A stretch of 64,000 bases of DNA from Shewanella metallivivens (GTDB lineage Bacteria > Pseudomonadota > Gammaproteobacteria > Enterobacterales > Shewanellaceae): positions 45,767-109,766 of the forward strand of contig NZ_JAQQPZ010000015.1 of assembly GCF_028750675.1 (NCBI RefSeq), given 5' to 3'. The notes under the pieces are model-generated. The model ran no database searches. It was given only the letters and a program-made list of their open reading frames with translations, and was not told the origin of the DNA. How positions within the stretch are numbered: the first letter of the stretch is position 1; every line of letters starts with the position of its first letter. Shown in pieces: positions 1 to 8,827 of this stretch. The position numbers and the translations under genes were made by a program.

Positions 1-1125
1 GGCAGGGTGCCGCCGTTGTTAACGAGATCTGCACCGGCTTGGGTTAATACCACTTCGCCGTTGACTAACGCATAGTAGCCGTCGTCATTGGTGCCTGGGG
101 TGAAGTCCACGGTCAGTGCATCACCGTCTTCATCAAAGGTGGTGTAGGTTGCGGCCACATCGCCTTCAGCGGCGCCGTTTTCAGTAAAGTCATTGGCCAC
201 CACATCAATGGTTGGCGCGTCATTGGTTGGCGTGATCACCGGTGTGTCACTGTCTTGACCGGTTAAGCTGCCATCCGAGACGGTTAAGTCGACCGCGGGC
301 AGGGTGCCGCCGTTGTTGACTAAATCTGCACCGGCTTGGGTTAATACCACTTCGCCGTTCACTAACGCATAGTAGCCGTCGTCATTGCTGCCTGGGGTGA
401 AGTCCACGGTCAGTGCATCACCGTCTTCATCAAAGGTGGTGTAGGTTGCGGCCACATCGCCTTCAGCGGCGCCGTTTTCAGTAAAGTCATTGGCCACCAC
501 ATCAATGGTTGGCGCGTCATTGGTTGGCGTGATCACCGGTGTGTCACTGTCTTGACCGGTTAAGCTGCCATCCGAGACGGTTAAGTCGACCGCTGGGAGC
601 GTGCCGCCGTTGTTGACTAAGTCCGCACCGGCTTGGGTTAATACCACTTCGCCGTTCACTAACGCATAGTAGCCGTCGTCATTGCTGCCTGGGGTGAAGT
701 CCACGGTCAGTGCATCACCGTCTTCATCAAAGGTGGTGTAGGTTGCGGCCACATCGCCTTCAGCGGCGCCGTTTTCAGTAAAGTCATTGGCCACCACATC
801 AATGGTTGGCGCGTCATTGGTTGGCGTGATCACCGGTGTGTCACTGTCTTGACCGGTTAAGCTGCCATCCGAGACGGTTAAGTCGACCGCAGGCAGGGTG
901 CCGCCGTTGTTGACTAAGTCCGCACCGGCTTGGGTTAATACCACTTCGCCGTTGACTAACGCATAGTAGCCGTCGTCATTGCTGCCTGGGGTGAAGTCCA
1001 CGGTCAGTGCATCACCGTCTTCATCAAAGGTGGTGTAGGTTGCGGCCACATCGCCTTCAACGGCGCTGTTTTCAGTAAAGTCATTGGCCACCACATCAAT
1101 GGTTGGCGCGTAGTCAACAGGGCTG
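1..1125 (-). repeat. Tandem 297-bp (99-aa) repeats of the adhesin
   Basis: Near-identical units start at 1, 298, 595 and 892, exactly 297 bp apart, so the reading frame is kept. The unit carries motifs such as VVANDFTENGAAEGDVAATY and VNNGGTLPAVDLTVSDGSL. The array continues beyond the window edge, so the copy number is unknown. The four visible copies differ at only scattered bases, which points to recent duplication or gene conversion. Confidence 0.9.
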
Positions 1126-4034
1126 ACTTCAATCGTCAGTGTCGCCGTTTCACCTGTGTTGGTGGTGTAGGTGATCACCGGAACTGTGCCGTTCCAATTA
1201 TCGTTAGGCGTAAAGGTGTAAGAACCATCGTCGTTGATGATCAATACGCCGCCGTCGAGGATAACTTCACTACCTGGTTGGTACGTTTGGCCTTCAACTT
1301 CGAAGCTGACGACACTCAAATCAGAATCTGGATCGCTGTCGTTATCTAATACGTTGCCTGTCGCAGGGGTATCTTCAGATACGGTAACAACGTCATCAAC
1401 AGTAACCGTTGGATCGTCAACAGGGCTGACTTCAATCGTCAGTGTCGCCGTTTCACCTGTGTTGGTGGTGTAGGTGATCACCGGAACTGTGCCGTTCCAA
1501 TTATCGTTAGGCGTAAAGGTGTAAGAACCATCGTCATTGATGATCAATACGCCGCCGTCGAGGATAACTTCACTACCTGGTTGGTACGTTTGGCCTTCAA
1601 CTTCGAAGCTGACGACACTTAAATCAGAATCTGGATCGCTGTCGTTATCTAATACGTTGCCTGTTGCAGGGGTATCTTCAGATACGGTAACAACGTCATC
1701 AACAGTAACCGTTGGATCGTCAACAGGGCTGACTTCAATCGTCAGTGTCGCCGTTTCACCTGTGTTGGTGGTGTAGGTGATCACCGGAACTGTGCCGTTC
1801 CAATTATCGTTAGGCGTGAAGGTGTAAGAACCATCGTCATTGATGATCAATACGCCGCCGTCGAGGATAACTTCAGTACCCGGTTGGTACGTTTGGCCTT
1901 CAACTTCGAAGCTGACGACACTTAAATCAGAATCTGGATCGCTGTCGTTATCTAATACGTTGCCTGTTGCAGGGGTATCTTCAGATACGGTAACAACGTC
2001 ATCAACAGTAACCGTTGGATCGTCAACAGGGCTGACTTCAATCGTCAGTGTCGCCGTTTCACCTGTGTTGGTGGTGTAGGTGATCACAGGAACTGTGCCG
2101 TTCCAGTTTTCATTTGGCGTGAAGGTGTAAGAACCATCGTCATTGATGAACAATACGCCGCCGTCGAGGATAACTTCAGTACCCGGTTGGTACGTTTGGC
2201 CTTCAACTTCGAAGCTGACGACACTTAAATCAGAATCTGGATCGCTGTCGTTATCTAATACGTTGCCTGTCGCAGGGGTATCTTCAGATACGGTAACAAC
2301 GTCATCAACAGTAACCGTTGGATCGTCAACAGGGCTGACTTCAATGATTAAGGTTGCAGTAATGCCTGTGTTGGTGGTGTAGGTGATGACCGGAACGCTG
2401 CCGTTCCAGTTTTCATTTGGTGTGAAGGTGTAAGAACCGTCTGCATTCAGGACTAGCACGCCATTATCTAAAGTGACTTCAGTCCCAGCAGCGTAGGTTT
2501 CACCATCAACTTCAAAGCTGACAACGCTTAGATCAGAATCCACATCGCTGTCGTTATCTAATACGTTGCCTGTGGCTACCGTATCTTCAACAATGATATT
2601 GCTGTCATTAACCAATACTGAGTCGTCATCAAGCGGCGTGACTTCAATGGTTAAGGTTGCAGTAATACCGGTGTTGGTGGTGTAGGTAATCACCGGAACG
2701 CTGCCGTTCCAGTTTTCATTTGGCGTGAAGGTGTAAGAACCGTCTGCATTCAGGACTAGCACGCCATTTTCTAAAGTGACTTCAGTCCCAGCAGCGTAGG
2801 TTTCACCATCAACTTCAAAGCTGACAACGCTTAGATCAGAATCCACATCGCTGTCGTTATCTAATACGTTGCCTGTGGCTACCGTATCTTCAACAATGAT
2901 ATTGCTGTCATTAACCAATACTGAGTCGTCATCAAGCGGCGTGACTTCAATGGTTAAGGTTGCAGTAATACCGGTGTTGGTGGTGTAGGTAATCACCGGA
3001 ACGCTGCCGTTCCAGTTTTCATTTGGCGTGAAGGTGTAAGAACCGTCTGCATTCAGGACTAGCACGCCATTTTCTAAAGTGACTTCAGTCCCAGCAGCGT
3101 AGGTTTCACCATCAACTTCAAAGCTGACAACGCTTAGATCAGAATCCACATCGCTGTCGTTATCTAATACGTTGCCTGTGGCTACCGTATCTTCAACAAT
3201 GATATTGCTGTCATTAACCAATACTGAGTCGTCATCAAGCGGCGTGACTTCAATGGTTAAGGTTGCAGTAATACCGGTGTTGGTGGTGTAGGTAATGACC
3301 GGAACGCTGCCGTTCCAGTTTTCATTTGGTGTGAAGGTGTAAGAACCGTCTGCATTCAGTACGAGCACGCCATTTTCTAAAGTGACTTCAGTCCCAGCAG
3401 CGTAGGTTTCGCCATCAACTTCAAAGCTGACAACGCTTAATGCGGTATCTGCATCGGTGTCATTACTTAGTACATTACCTGAAGCAACTTGGTCTTCCGC
3501 TATGGTATTTGCATCGTTAACTAAAACTGATGGGGAATCATTTTCGCCTAGACCTTCTTCCTGGATTTCAGCTGTTGGGGTAGCTAGAGCTCCAGTTGTA
3601 TCATAACCATTAGACGCTAGTGTTTCGTTAGCATCTCTTGATACTGAGATATATCCAAATTCACCCTGATTGGCAGTTGGGGTGCCAGCAGCGGTTTCAG
3701 GTAACTCTTCCGTAGGGTCTTCACCAGCTGCAATTAAATCTTGCAGGGCTTCAATTTCGTCTAATGTTGCTTGGTCAACAACTTGCTCCGCTGAGACAGC
3801 AGGGGCTTTTATGGTATTTGCAATCGATTCATCTGCAGGCGTTTCAGCGCTGTTAAAAATGGTGCCATCATCAAAAGTGATAACGAAGCTGATATCGTCG
3901 TTACTTGTTACTGACGCTCCAGCTGGCACCATTTGTCCCAACTGAAGCTCTGTCGTTTCATTATTGATGAGCATGGTTACTTTGCCATTTGAGGCAGAAA
4001 GTATCCCATTTAGTGATGTTTTAATCGATTCCAT
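1..4034 (-). CDS. bpfA: BpfA/LapA-type giant repeat adhesin, N-terminal part (3' end outside window)
   Basis: This is the N-terminal 1344 residues of a very large surface adhesin for biofilm formation. The ATG at 4034 follows a GGAG ribosome site. Residues 1-120 look like the LapA-type retention module that holds such adhesins in the outer membrane, and T114-A115-A116-G117 matches the di-alanine site cut by LapG-type periplasmic proteases. After a short linker, residues about 163-970 are eight 101-aa cadherin-like/tandem-95-type repeats (GNVLxNDSDxDSD and GSYTFTPN motifs). A different 99-aa repeat then runs to the window edge. No type I secretion signal can be seen because the C terminus is missing. 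Position next to hemY matches bpfA of Shewanella oneidensis. The family call is firm; the exact symbol rests on synteny. Confidence 0.85.
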   Translation of the reverse strand, partial: MESIKTSLNGILSASNGKVTMLINNETTELQLGQMVPAGASVTSNDDISFVITFDDGTIFNSAETPADESIANTIKAPAVSAEQVVDQATLDEIEALQDLIAAGEDPTEELPETAAGTPTANQGEFGYISVSRDANETLASNGYDTTGALATPTAEIQEEGLGENDSPSVLVNDANTIAEDQVASGNVLSNDTDADTALSVVSFEVDGETYAAGTEVTLENGVLVLNADGSYTFTPNENWNGSVPVITYTTNTGITATLTIEVTPLDDDSVLVNDSNIIVEDTVATGNVLDNDSDVDSDLSVVSFEVDGETYAAGTEVTLENGVLVLNADGSYTFTPNENWNGSVPVITYTTNTGITATLTIEVTPLDDDSVLVNDSNIIVEDTVATGNVLDNDSDVDSDLSVVSFEVDGETYAAGTEVTLENGVLVLNADGSYTFTPNENWNGSVPVITYTTNTGITATLTIEVTPLDDDSVLVNDSNIIVEDTVATGNVLDNDSDVDSDLSVVSFEVDGETYAAGTEVTLDNGVLVLNADGSYTFTPNENWNGSVPVITYTTNTGITATLIIEVSPVDDPTVTVDDVVTVSEDTPATGNVLDNDSDPDSDLSVVSFEVEGQTYQPGTEVILDGGVLFINDDGSYTFTPNENWNGTVPVITYTTNTGETATLTIEVSPVDDPTVTVDDVVTVSEDTPATGNVLDNDSDPDSDLSVVSFEVEGQTYQPGTEVILDGGVLIINDDGSYTFTPNDNWNGTVPVITYTTNTGETATLTIEVSPVDDPTVTVDDVVTVSEDTPATGNVLDNDSDPDSDLSVVSFEVEGQTYQPGSEVILDGGVLIINDDGSYTFTPNDNWNGTVPVITYTTNTGETATLTIEVSPVDDPTVTVDDVVTVSEDTPATGNVLDNDSDPDSDLSVVSFEVEGQTYQPGSEVILDGGVLIINDDGSYTFTPNDNWNGTVPVITYTTNTGETATLTIEVSPVDYAPTIDVVANDFTENSAVEGDVAATYTTFDEDGDALTVDFTPGSNDDGYYALVNGEVVLTQAGADLVNNGGTLPAVDLTVSDGSLTGQDSDTPVITPTNDAPTIDVVANDFTENGAAEGDVAATYTTFDEDGDALTVDFTPGSNDDGYYALVNGEVVLTQAGADLVNNGGTLPAVDLTVSDGSLTGQDSDTPVITPTNDAPTIDVVANDFTENGAAEGDVAATYTTFDEDGDALTVDFTPGSNDDGYYALVNGEVVLTQAGADLVNNGGTLPAVDLTVSDGSLTGQDSDTPVITPTNDAPTIDVVANDFTENGAAEGDVAATYTTFDEDGDALTVDFTPGTNDDGYYALVNGEVVLTQAGADLVNNGGTL
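1126..3549 (-). repeat. Eight tandem 303-bp (101-aa) cadherin-like repeats
   Basis: Units begin at 1126, 1429, 1732, 2035, 2338, 2641, 2944 and 3247, each exactly 303 bp long. They fall into two sub-families. The four units at 2338-3549, nearest the N terminus, read NDSNIIVEDTVATGNVL. The four at 1126-2337 read DDVVTVSEDTPATGNVL. Units within a sub-family are nearly identical. Each encodes a Ca-binding-style ND-D-SD-D loop followed by a GSYTFTPN beta motif typical of extracellular adhesin spacer domains. Confidence 0.92.
3684..3695 (-). other. Putative LapG-type cleavage motif (TAAG) in the adhesin retention module
   Basis: Codons 114-117 encode Thr-Ala-Ala-Gly. In the LapA family this di-alanine site, found at about residues 107-110, is cut by the periplasmic protease LapG when c-di-GMP falls, releasing the adhesin. 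Position and sequence agree with that model. The protease and the c-di-GMP receptor are not in this window. Confidence 0.6.
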
Positions 4035-4321
4035 GTGAAGCTCCCAACAGCTTTGATATATCAGATAATTTATACGTAAGTATGTGTTATTTTGGTCAAA
4101 TTATTCTCAAAAATTAAATTAAAAATAATTTAACTACAATCTAACAATTCTATCATTTGCCATCTAGGCAGTCAATTTTTTGACATTGCGTTAATATTAA
4201 ATTAAGTAATTGAAAAACTGATAATTTACATTAAAGGATTATGTAAAAAATATAGATGTTATAAGGGGTGTAAGACGTGTAGTCGGTAAATTTATATCGG
4301 CATAAATGAAAGTTAGTTGAA
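4035..4321 (-). other. AT-rich leader/promoter region of the adhesin gene
   Basis: This stretch between the hemY terminator and the adhesin start is strongly A+T rich and has no ORF. It must hold the adhesin promoter because a terminator closes the hem operon just upstream. No operator or consensus promoter could be assigned by eye. Confidence 0.45.
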
Positions 4322-4346
4322 TAAAAAACCCGCAAAAAGCGGGTTA
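4322..4346 (-). terminator. Rho-independent terminator of the hemCDXY operon
   Basis: The arms AACCCGC and GCGGGTT flank a five-base loop and are followed on the minus strand by a run of six T. It lies 35 bp after the hemY stop and separates the hem operon from the adhesin gene. Confidence 0.85.
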
Positions 4347-4380
4347 TTTAATTAAGTGAAGAGAAATTAATACTAAAGCC

Positions 4381-5550
4381 TTACATGGTGTTGGCCGCTT
4401 TGCGATAGTTTTGGGCTGCAGCGGTATTTTCCCCTAATTGTTCTTGAATTTGGGCAAGTGATAGCCACGATTGACGTGATGGAGCTATTCGACAAACATT
4501 TTGCCAATGAACTTTAGCTTGTTTAGCATCGCGCTGTTGCATTGCGAGTTTGGCTAGACATATTTGATAATCGGCGTCATTTTCATGAGTTGATTCTAAA
4601 CGTGCTAATAAATTGCGAATGTCGGTATCGTCAGCACTAATGAGTTGTGGTAAGGCTGAAAATAGGGTTGTAGATGGTGCGGTTTTAAGCTGTTTACTTA
4701 ATAACTTTAACGCTTGAGCATGGCGATTAAATCCATTTAAACCATGGGCATAAGCCACAAGTAATGTATCTTGTTTACGATCGTTTTTACTTAGCCATTG
4801 CCAGCACTTTTCTAATTCTGCTTCAGATATTTTCGCTGCTTCAGCGAGTAAAATGGTATTCGTTTTGATGCTGAGAGTTTGTAATTCTTCATCACTTAGT
4901 AACTTGCGTTTAACTATGATGGGTAATAATAGTTTTAGTGCCTGCCAGTCTTGTTGTTGTTGATACAAATCGATTGCTAGTTTGAGTACAGGTTCACTGC
5001 TTTTACTTGTCGGTTCAAGCTTGTCTACAATCGCTCTTGCTTGTGATAACTCACCTTGCTTAATGAAATAGCGTGCTCGAGAGGTGTTCACCGCGGTTTT
5101 AGCGACAGGACTTTTTTCAGCTTGGGTTAAGTAATGATCGCGGGCTGTTGTTTTACCTTGGTGGTGTGCGGCACGGGCTGCCGCAAATAGATTCAACAAA
5201 GGTATTTCACCCTGTTGTGCGCCTTTTGCCATCGCTGTTTCTGCTGCTGGCCAATTTTCTTCAGCAATAGCTAAGGCACCGGCTAAGGTATGTTTTTTTG
5301 CCGCTTTTTGGCGCCATTTAGTGGGTAAGTAGCGGCTATTAAGTACTAGGTTGAGCAACAACATGATTGCCCATTCAAGTAGTTGTAGCGCAAAGTAAAA
5401 TACAATTAACCCTACAACGGCAGCAACCAGGCTTGTTTCTATTTGATACTCACCGACAGCAATATAAACATAACCGCTTTGGCCAATAATCAATGGGCTA
5501 AGACACAAGCCGATTAATATAAGTAATACATACACTAAGACTTTGATCAT
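4381..5550 (-). CDS. hemY: HemY, TPR-containing inner-membrane protein of the haem operon
   Basis: HemY is a conserved inner-membrane protein linked to porphyrin metabolism; its biochemical role is not settled and it is unrelated to the protoporphyrinogen oxidase of the same name. The 389 residues hold two hydrophobic segments near 2-20 and 40-69, then a long helical soluble part (about 80-389) with TPR-like repeats, including a clear C-terminal one (WLSLAQIQEQLGENTAAAQ). The start overlaps the hemX stop as ATGA, so translation is probably coupled. It is the last gene of hemCDXY and is followed by a strong terminator. Length is normal for the family. Confidence 0.9.
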   Translation of the reverse strand: MIKVLVYVLLILIGLCLSPLIIGQSGYVYIAVGEYQIETSLVAAVVGLIVFYFALQLLEWAIMLLLNLVLNSRYLPTKWRQKAAKKHTLAGALAIAEENWPAAETAMAKGAQQGEIPLLNLFAAARAAHHQGKTTARDHYLTQAEKSPVAKTAVNTSRARYFIKQGELSQARAIVDKLEPTSKSSEPVLKLAIDLYQQQQDWQALKLLLPIIVKRKLLSDEELQTLSIKTNTILLAEAAKISEAELEKCWQWLSKNDRKQDTLLVAYAHGLNGFNRHAQALKLLSKQLKTAPSTTLFSALPQLISADDTDIRNLLARLESTHENDADYQICLAKLAMQQRDAKQAKVHWQNVCRIAPSRQSWLSLAQIQEQLGENTAAAQNYRKAANTM

Positions 5551-6788
5551 TGTGCAAGCTCCTCCATTGGCATAATCTCACCGTAGGTGACCAATTGTTG
5601 CAATAATGGAGTGGCTTGGAATTTATTCAACGTTACTTTTTCAATTTTGACCCGGGATAATTTATCTAGCGCTTCGATAGTGTTTTTCGTTTTTGGGTCT
5701 GACACATCAAAATATTGTTGTAACCATTTGTCGGCTAACTCAATAGATTTTTTGTAGTTTATTTGGTCAAAACGATACAGCGACAATTGTGCCTGCAGCA
5801 ATTTATTACGAATATTTTCAACTAAATACCACTGTTGTTCAGGTGATAATAGCGGTTCTAAATCTGTTGTGCGCTTGCGGATAGTTACGAAGCCGTCAGT
5901 CAAATCATGCCAAGTACGTGCTAGATTTTGTTGCCAATCATCAACAGAGTCACTTATTGGTTGGTGCTCAGATTTTTCTGCAAAGTCTTCATTCACACGA
6001 TTAAGCGGTAAGGTGGTTAACTGGCTAATCACAGTATCTAATTCAAAAATAGTATTGGTGATGTCAGTGGTTTTTAATGCTTTCACGCTGGAGATATCGT
6101 TAGCTAGTGCTTTACGCAAATGAGTTAAAGCAGGGTCTTTCATGGCACTGATACGCTCATCAGCTGATTTTAATAAACCCATTGCCGTTTGTGGATCATT
6201 CTCTAACCATAGCTTTCTGCCAGCCATGCGGACTAAGTATTCAGCTTCAGATGCCATCCAATGATTAGGACTGCGCTGAGCAATTACAGCAACTCTCTCT
6301 TGTAGTAGCTTACTTGATTGTTGCAGTTCTGCTAATTTTGAGTAGGCTTTAGTGTCGTTTAATTGTTGCTTTTCTAGGGCAGTAATACGTTTGTTACTGT
6401 CCATCGAGATTTGTTGTAATTCGTATTTTAAAGACTGGTTTTGTTTGGCTTGTTCAGAGATGTTTTTACCGAATTGCCCCTGATTAGCACCTTGCTTATC
6501 CAATTGTAAATAAAGCCAATAACATGCAGCAATGGCAATAATTGCGATAATTAAACTAAATAATACCCCAAGACGGATCCACCAAGAACTTTTTTTGGCT
6601 TGGCGATGGTTGTTATTAATTGGGGCGCTTTTAGCTTCAGTGTTTTTAGTCTGAGTGTCTTTGGCTGGCTTGTTGACCGTACTTTCTTCTTGGTTATCAG
6701 CCGGCTTTTCTGTTGGTGCTGTTGTTGGAGAAATGACTTTCTCATCCTTGTCTGCTGGCGAGTGTGGATCTTTTTTATTGTTTTCCAT
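5547..6788 (-). CDS. hemX: HemX, membrane-anchored protein of the haem operon
   Basis: HemX belongs to the family often labelled uroporphyrinogen-III C-methyltransferase-like, but it lacks the methyltransferase fold and its role is unclear. I chose the ATG at 6788 because AAGGA sits six bases upstream; an upstream in-frame start at 6815 has no ribosome site. The 413 residues comprise a charged, Pro/Thr/Lys-rich N terminus (1-66), one membrane segment (about 71-94), a predicted coiled coil (about 100-180) and a conserved helical C-terminal domain. It lies 75 bp after hemD and overlaps hemY by 4 bp. Confidence 0.88.
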   Translation of the reverse strand: MENNKKDPHSPADKDEKVISPTTAPTEKPADNQEESTVNKPAKDTQTKNTEAKSAPINNNHRQAKKSSWWIRLGVLFSLIIAIIAIAACYWLYLQLDKQGANQGQFGKNISEQAKQNQSLKYELQQISMDSNKRITALEKQQLNDTKAYSKLAELQQSSKLLQERVAVIAQRSPNHWMASEAEYLVRMAGRKLWLENDPQTAMGLLKSADERISAMKDPALTHLRKALANDISSVKALKTTDITNTIFELDTVISQLTTLPLNRVNEDFAEKSEHQPISDSVDDWQQNLARTWHDLTDGFVTIRKRTTDLEPLLSPEQQWYLVENIRNKLLQAQLSLYRFDQINYKKSIELADKWLQQYFDVSDPKTKNTIEALDKLSRVKIEKVTLNKFQATPLLQQLVTYGEIMPMEELAQ

Positions 6789-6863
6789 GAACAGTCCTTG
6801 AAAGCAAAAATACAACCAATAAAAGCTATGTTATTTCATGCGCGTCAACGCTAATTAACAACA

Positions 6864-7592
6864 TTATAACAAATTAATGCCCAGACTTGTTAATGTTGCT
6901 TGAGTATTTGCTCCATTCGCATTGGTAATATGGTTCAAACCCAACGCGTTAGCTTGTATTTCGACACGGCTACTTGGGACTATGATATGACATGAACGTA
7001 GCCATGCAAATAATTCTTTTGGTACAAGGGCAACTAAGTTGGATAATATTTCGCCACTAGTAACCACAATGGTGTCAATACCGAAAGATTGCCATTGGTG
7101 ACAAATATCGTATCCATCTAGCTTCGGAGTGGTGCGTTGATATACCTGCCAGTAGCTCACTTTGGCACCGCGTTGGGTTAATTGCTCTGCTAATGTTTCA
7201 CGTCCACCGACGCCGCGCACAATAATAAAGGTTTGATTTTCTACGTGTTGCAATTCGGGTAAGGACAACAGACCTTCACTGTCTTGACTGCTGTCAGGTG
7301 ATGTTAGCGCATTAATACTGTGCTTCGCTAAGCTATCGGCGGTCGCTTGCCCTACAGCAAAGTAACGGCAATGGGGAGGGAACGTGTGTGGTAATTTCTT
7401 TGCTGCAAAATCAACCGCGTTAGTACTAATAAATAATAAATTGTCAGTACAATTGAGACGAGACTGCGAGAGTTGTTCAGTCGTTTCTACAACGGCTAGA
7501 AGAGGAGTAACAAAATAAGCAACGCCAGATTTTGACAGTTGCTCTTCCATTGCTTGATTGCGCCCTTGCGGGCGCGTTAACAAGACTTTCAT
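6864..7592 (-). CDS. hemD: Uroporphyrinogen-III synthase
   Basis: HemD closes and inverts ring D of hydroxymethylbilane to give uroporphyrinogen III in the cytoplasm, the branch point to haem, sirohaem and cobalamin. The 242-residue length is normal. The family is poorly conserved, but the N-terminal LLTRPQGRN, the FISTNAVDFA segment and the late VVTSGEILSNLV segment fit the two-domain fold. It starts 25 bp after the hemC stop in the same operon. The ribosome site (AAGA) is weak, consistent with coupling to hemC. Confidence 0.93.
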   Translation of the reverse strand: MKVLLTRPQGRNQAMEEQLSKSGVAYFVTPLLAVVETTEQLSQSRLNCTDNLLFISTNAVDFAAKKLPHTFPPHCRYFAVGQATADSLAKHSINALTSPDSSQDSEGLLSLPELQHVENQTFIIVRGVGGRETLAEQLTQRGAKVSYWQVYQRTTPKLDGYDICHQWQSFGIDTIVVTSGEILSNLVALVPKELFAWLRSCHIIVPSSRVEIQANALGLNHITNANGANTQATLTSLGINLL

Positions 7593-7617
7593 AGTCTATT
7601 ATCTTGACGACAAAAGA

Positions 7618-8547
7618 TTAATTAGCATATACGGCATCTAAAATCGTTTTGGCGCCGCGGCTTAATAAGTCATCTGCCAATGCTTGTCCTAAGCTTACCG
7701 CATCGGTTTTTGCACCCGATACCGTACCGTGGATTACTTCGCTGCCATCTGGGTTGCCGACCAAGCCGCGAAGCGTTAACTCTTCACCGTTAATTTCAGC
7801 AAAAGCCCCAATAGGTACTTGGCAACCGCCTTCCAAGCGAGTGTTCATGGCACGCTCTGCCAATACTCTGTAACGCGTTTCTTTGTGCTCTAATGGCGCC
7901 AGTAATGCTTTAACACGTTCATCATTTGTACGGCATTCAATACCAACAGCGCCTTGACCGTTGGCTGGTAATGATTCTTCAGCAGAAATAAAGCTTGCGA
8001 TACGCTCATTGAGTTTTAAACGAATAAGTCCTGCCGCAGCAAGGATAATTGCGTCATAGTCACCGCTGTCTAACTTTGCTAAACGAGTGCCAACATTACC
8101 GCGTAAGTCTTTGATGACTAAATCTGGGCGGGCAGCACGAATTTGACATTGGCGGCGTAAACTAGAAGTACCAACAACAGCACCTTGTGGAAGCTCACTA
8201 ATTGTTTTGTAGGTATTAGATACAAATGCATCACGAGGGTCTTCACGTTCACAAATCACTTCTAAACCTAAACCTTCAGGAAAATCTACTGGCACATCTT
8301 TCATAGAGTGCACAGCAATATCTGCACGATTTTCAAGCATTGCGACTTCAAGTTCTTTAACAAACAGACCTTTACCACCGACTTTTGCTAAAGGCGTATC
8401 TAAAATGACATCGCCTTTAGTGCTCATCGGCAAAAGCTCGACGCGTAAACCAGGATGAATACGTTCAAGTTCTGCTTGAACAAATTCTGCTTGCCACATA
8501 GCCAGTGGACTTTTGCGTGTTGCAATACGAATTACATTTTCAGACAT
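7618..8547 (-). CDS. hemC: Hydroxymethylbilane synthase (porphobilinogen deaminase)
   Basis: HemC polymerises four porphobilinogen molecules into hydroxymethylbilane. Cys242 (in LEGGCQVPIGAF) is the attachment point of the dipyrromethane cofactor, and Asp84 (SMKDVP) matches the catalytic aspartate. Arg-rich substrate-binding segments (GTSSLRRQCQIR, DLRGNVGTRL) are intact. The 309-residue length is normal. It is the first gene of hemCDXY and is divergent from cyaA across a 280-bp intergenic region, the same arrangement as in enterobacteria. Confidence 0.97.
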   Translation of the reverse strand: MSENVIRIATRKSPLAMWQAEFVQAELERIHPGLRVELLPMSTKGDVILDTPLAKVGGKGLFVKELEVAMLENRADIAVHSMKDVPVDFPEGLGLEVICEREDPRDAFVSNTYKTISELPQGAVVGTSSLRRQCQIRAARPDLVIKDLRGNVGTRLAKLDSGDYDAIILAAAGLIRLKLNERIASFISAEESLPANGQGAVGIECRTNDERVKALLAPLEHKETRYRVLAERAMNTRLEGGCQVPIGAFAEINGEELTLRGLVGNPDGSEVIHGTVSGAKTDAVSLGQALADDLLSRGAKTILDAVYAN

Positions 8548-8827
8548 GTTAATAGATCCAATCAGATAGCCTTATTTAGCTAATGCTATCATTGCCAAAG
8601 CCTTGATGTAACATATCGATGTTAATTGTTTGAAGTCTGTAGCGCTTATTTGCCTAAAAGCTTTGATTTAAAGTACTAGCGAAATGAATAATTAGTGCTA
8701 CGATGATCACATAATTGGTAAATTTGTGATGTTCAATTGACTTCTGAAAGTGATAAATTCAAATTCTAAAAATTAAAATTGTATCCGGCTTTTGTATATA
8801 TCGCATGAAGAAATAAGGAAATAGGCT

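Noticed and set aside
1234..2382. Four near-identical 79-aa plus-strand ORFs at 303-bp spacing
   Set aside because: They are antisense shadows of the tandem repeats in the minus-strand adhesin gene; they repeat only because the coding repeats do.
1..3549. Regular direct repeats as a CRISPR array
   Set aside because: Units are 297 and 303 bp, contiguous, and keep one long reading frame; there are no short repeats with unique spacers.
3670..3945. 91-aa plus-strand ORF
   Set aside because: Opposite the retention module of the adhesin, which has the better start, composition and family match.
8690..8740. CRP-like site in the hemC-cyaA interval
   Set aside because: TTGTGATGTTCAATTGACT has only one good half-site; too weak to call.
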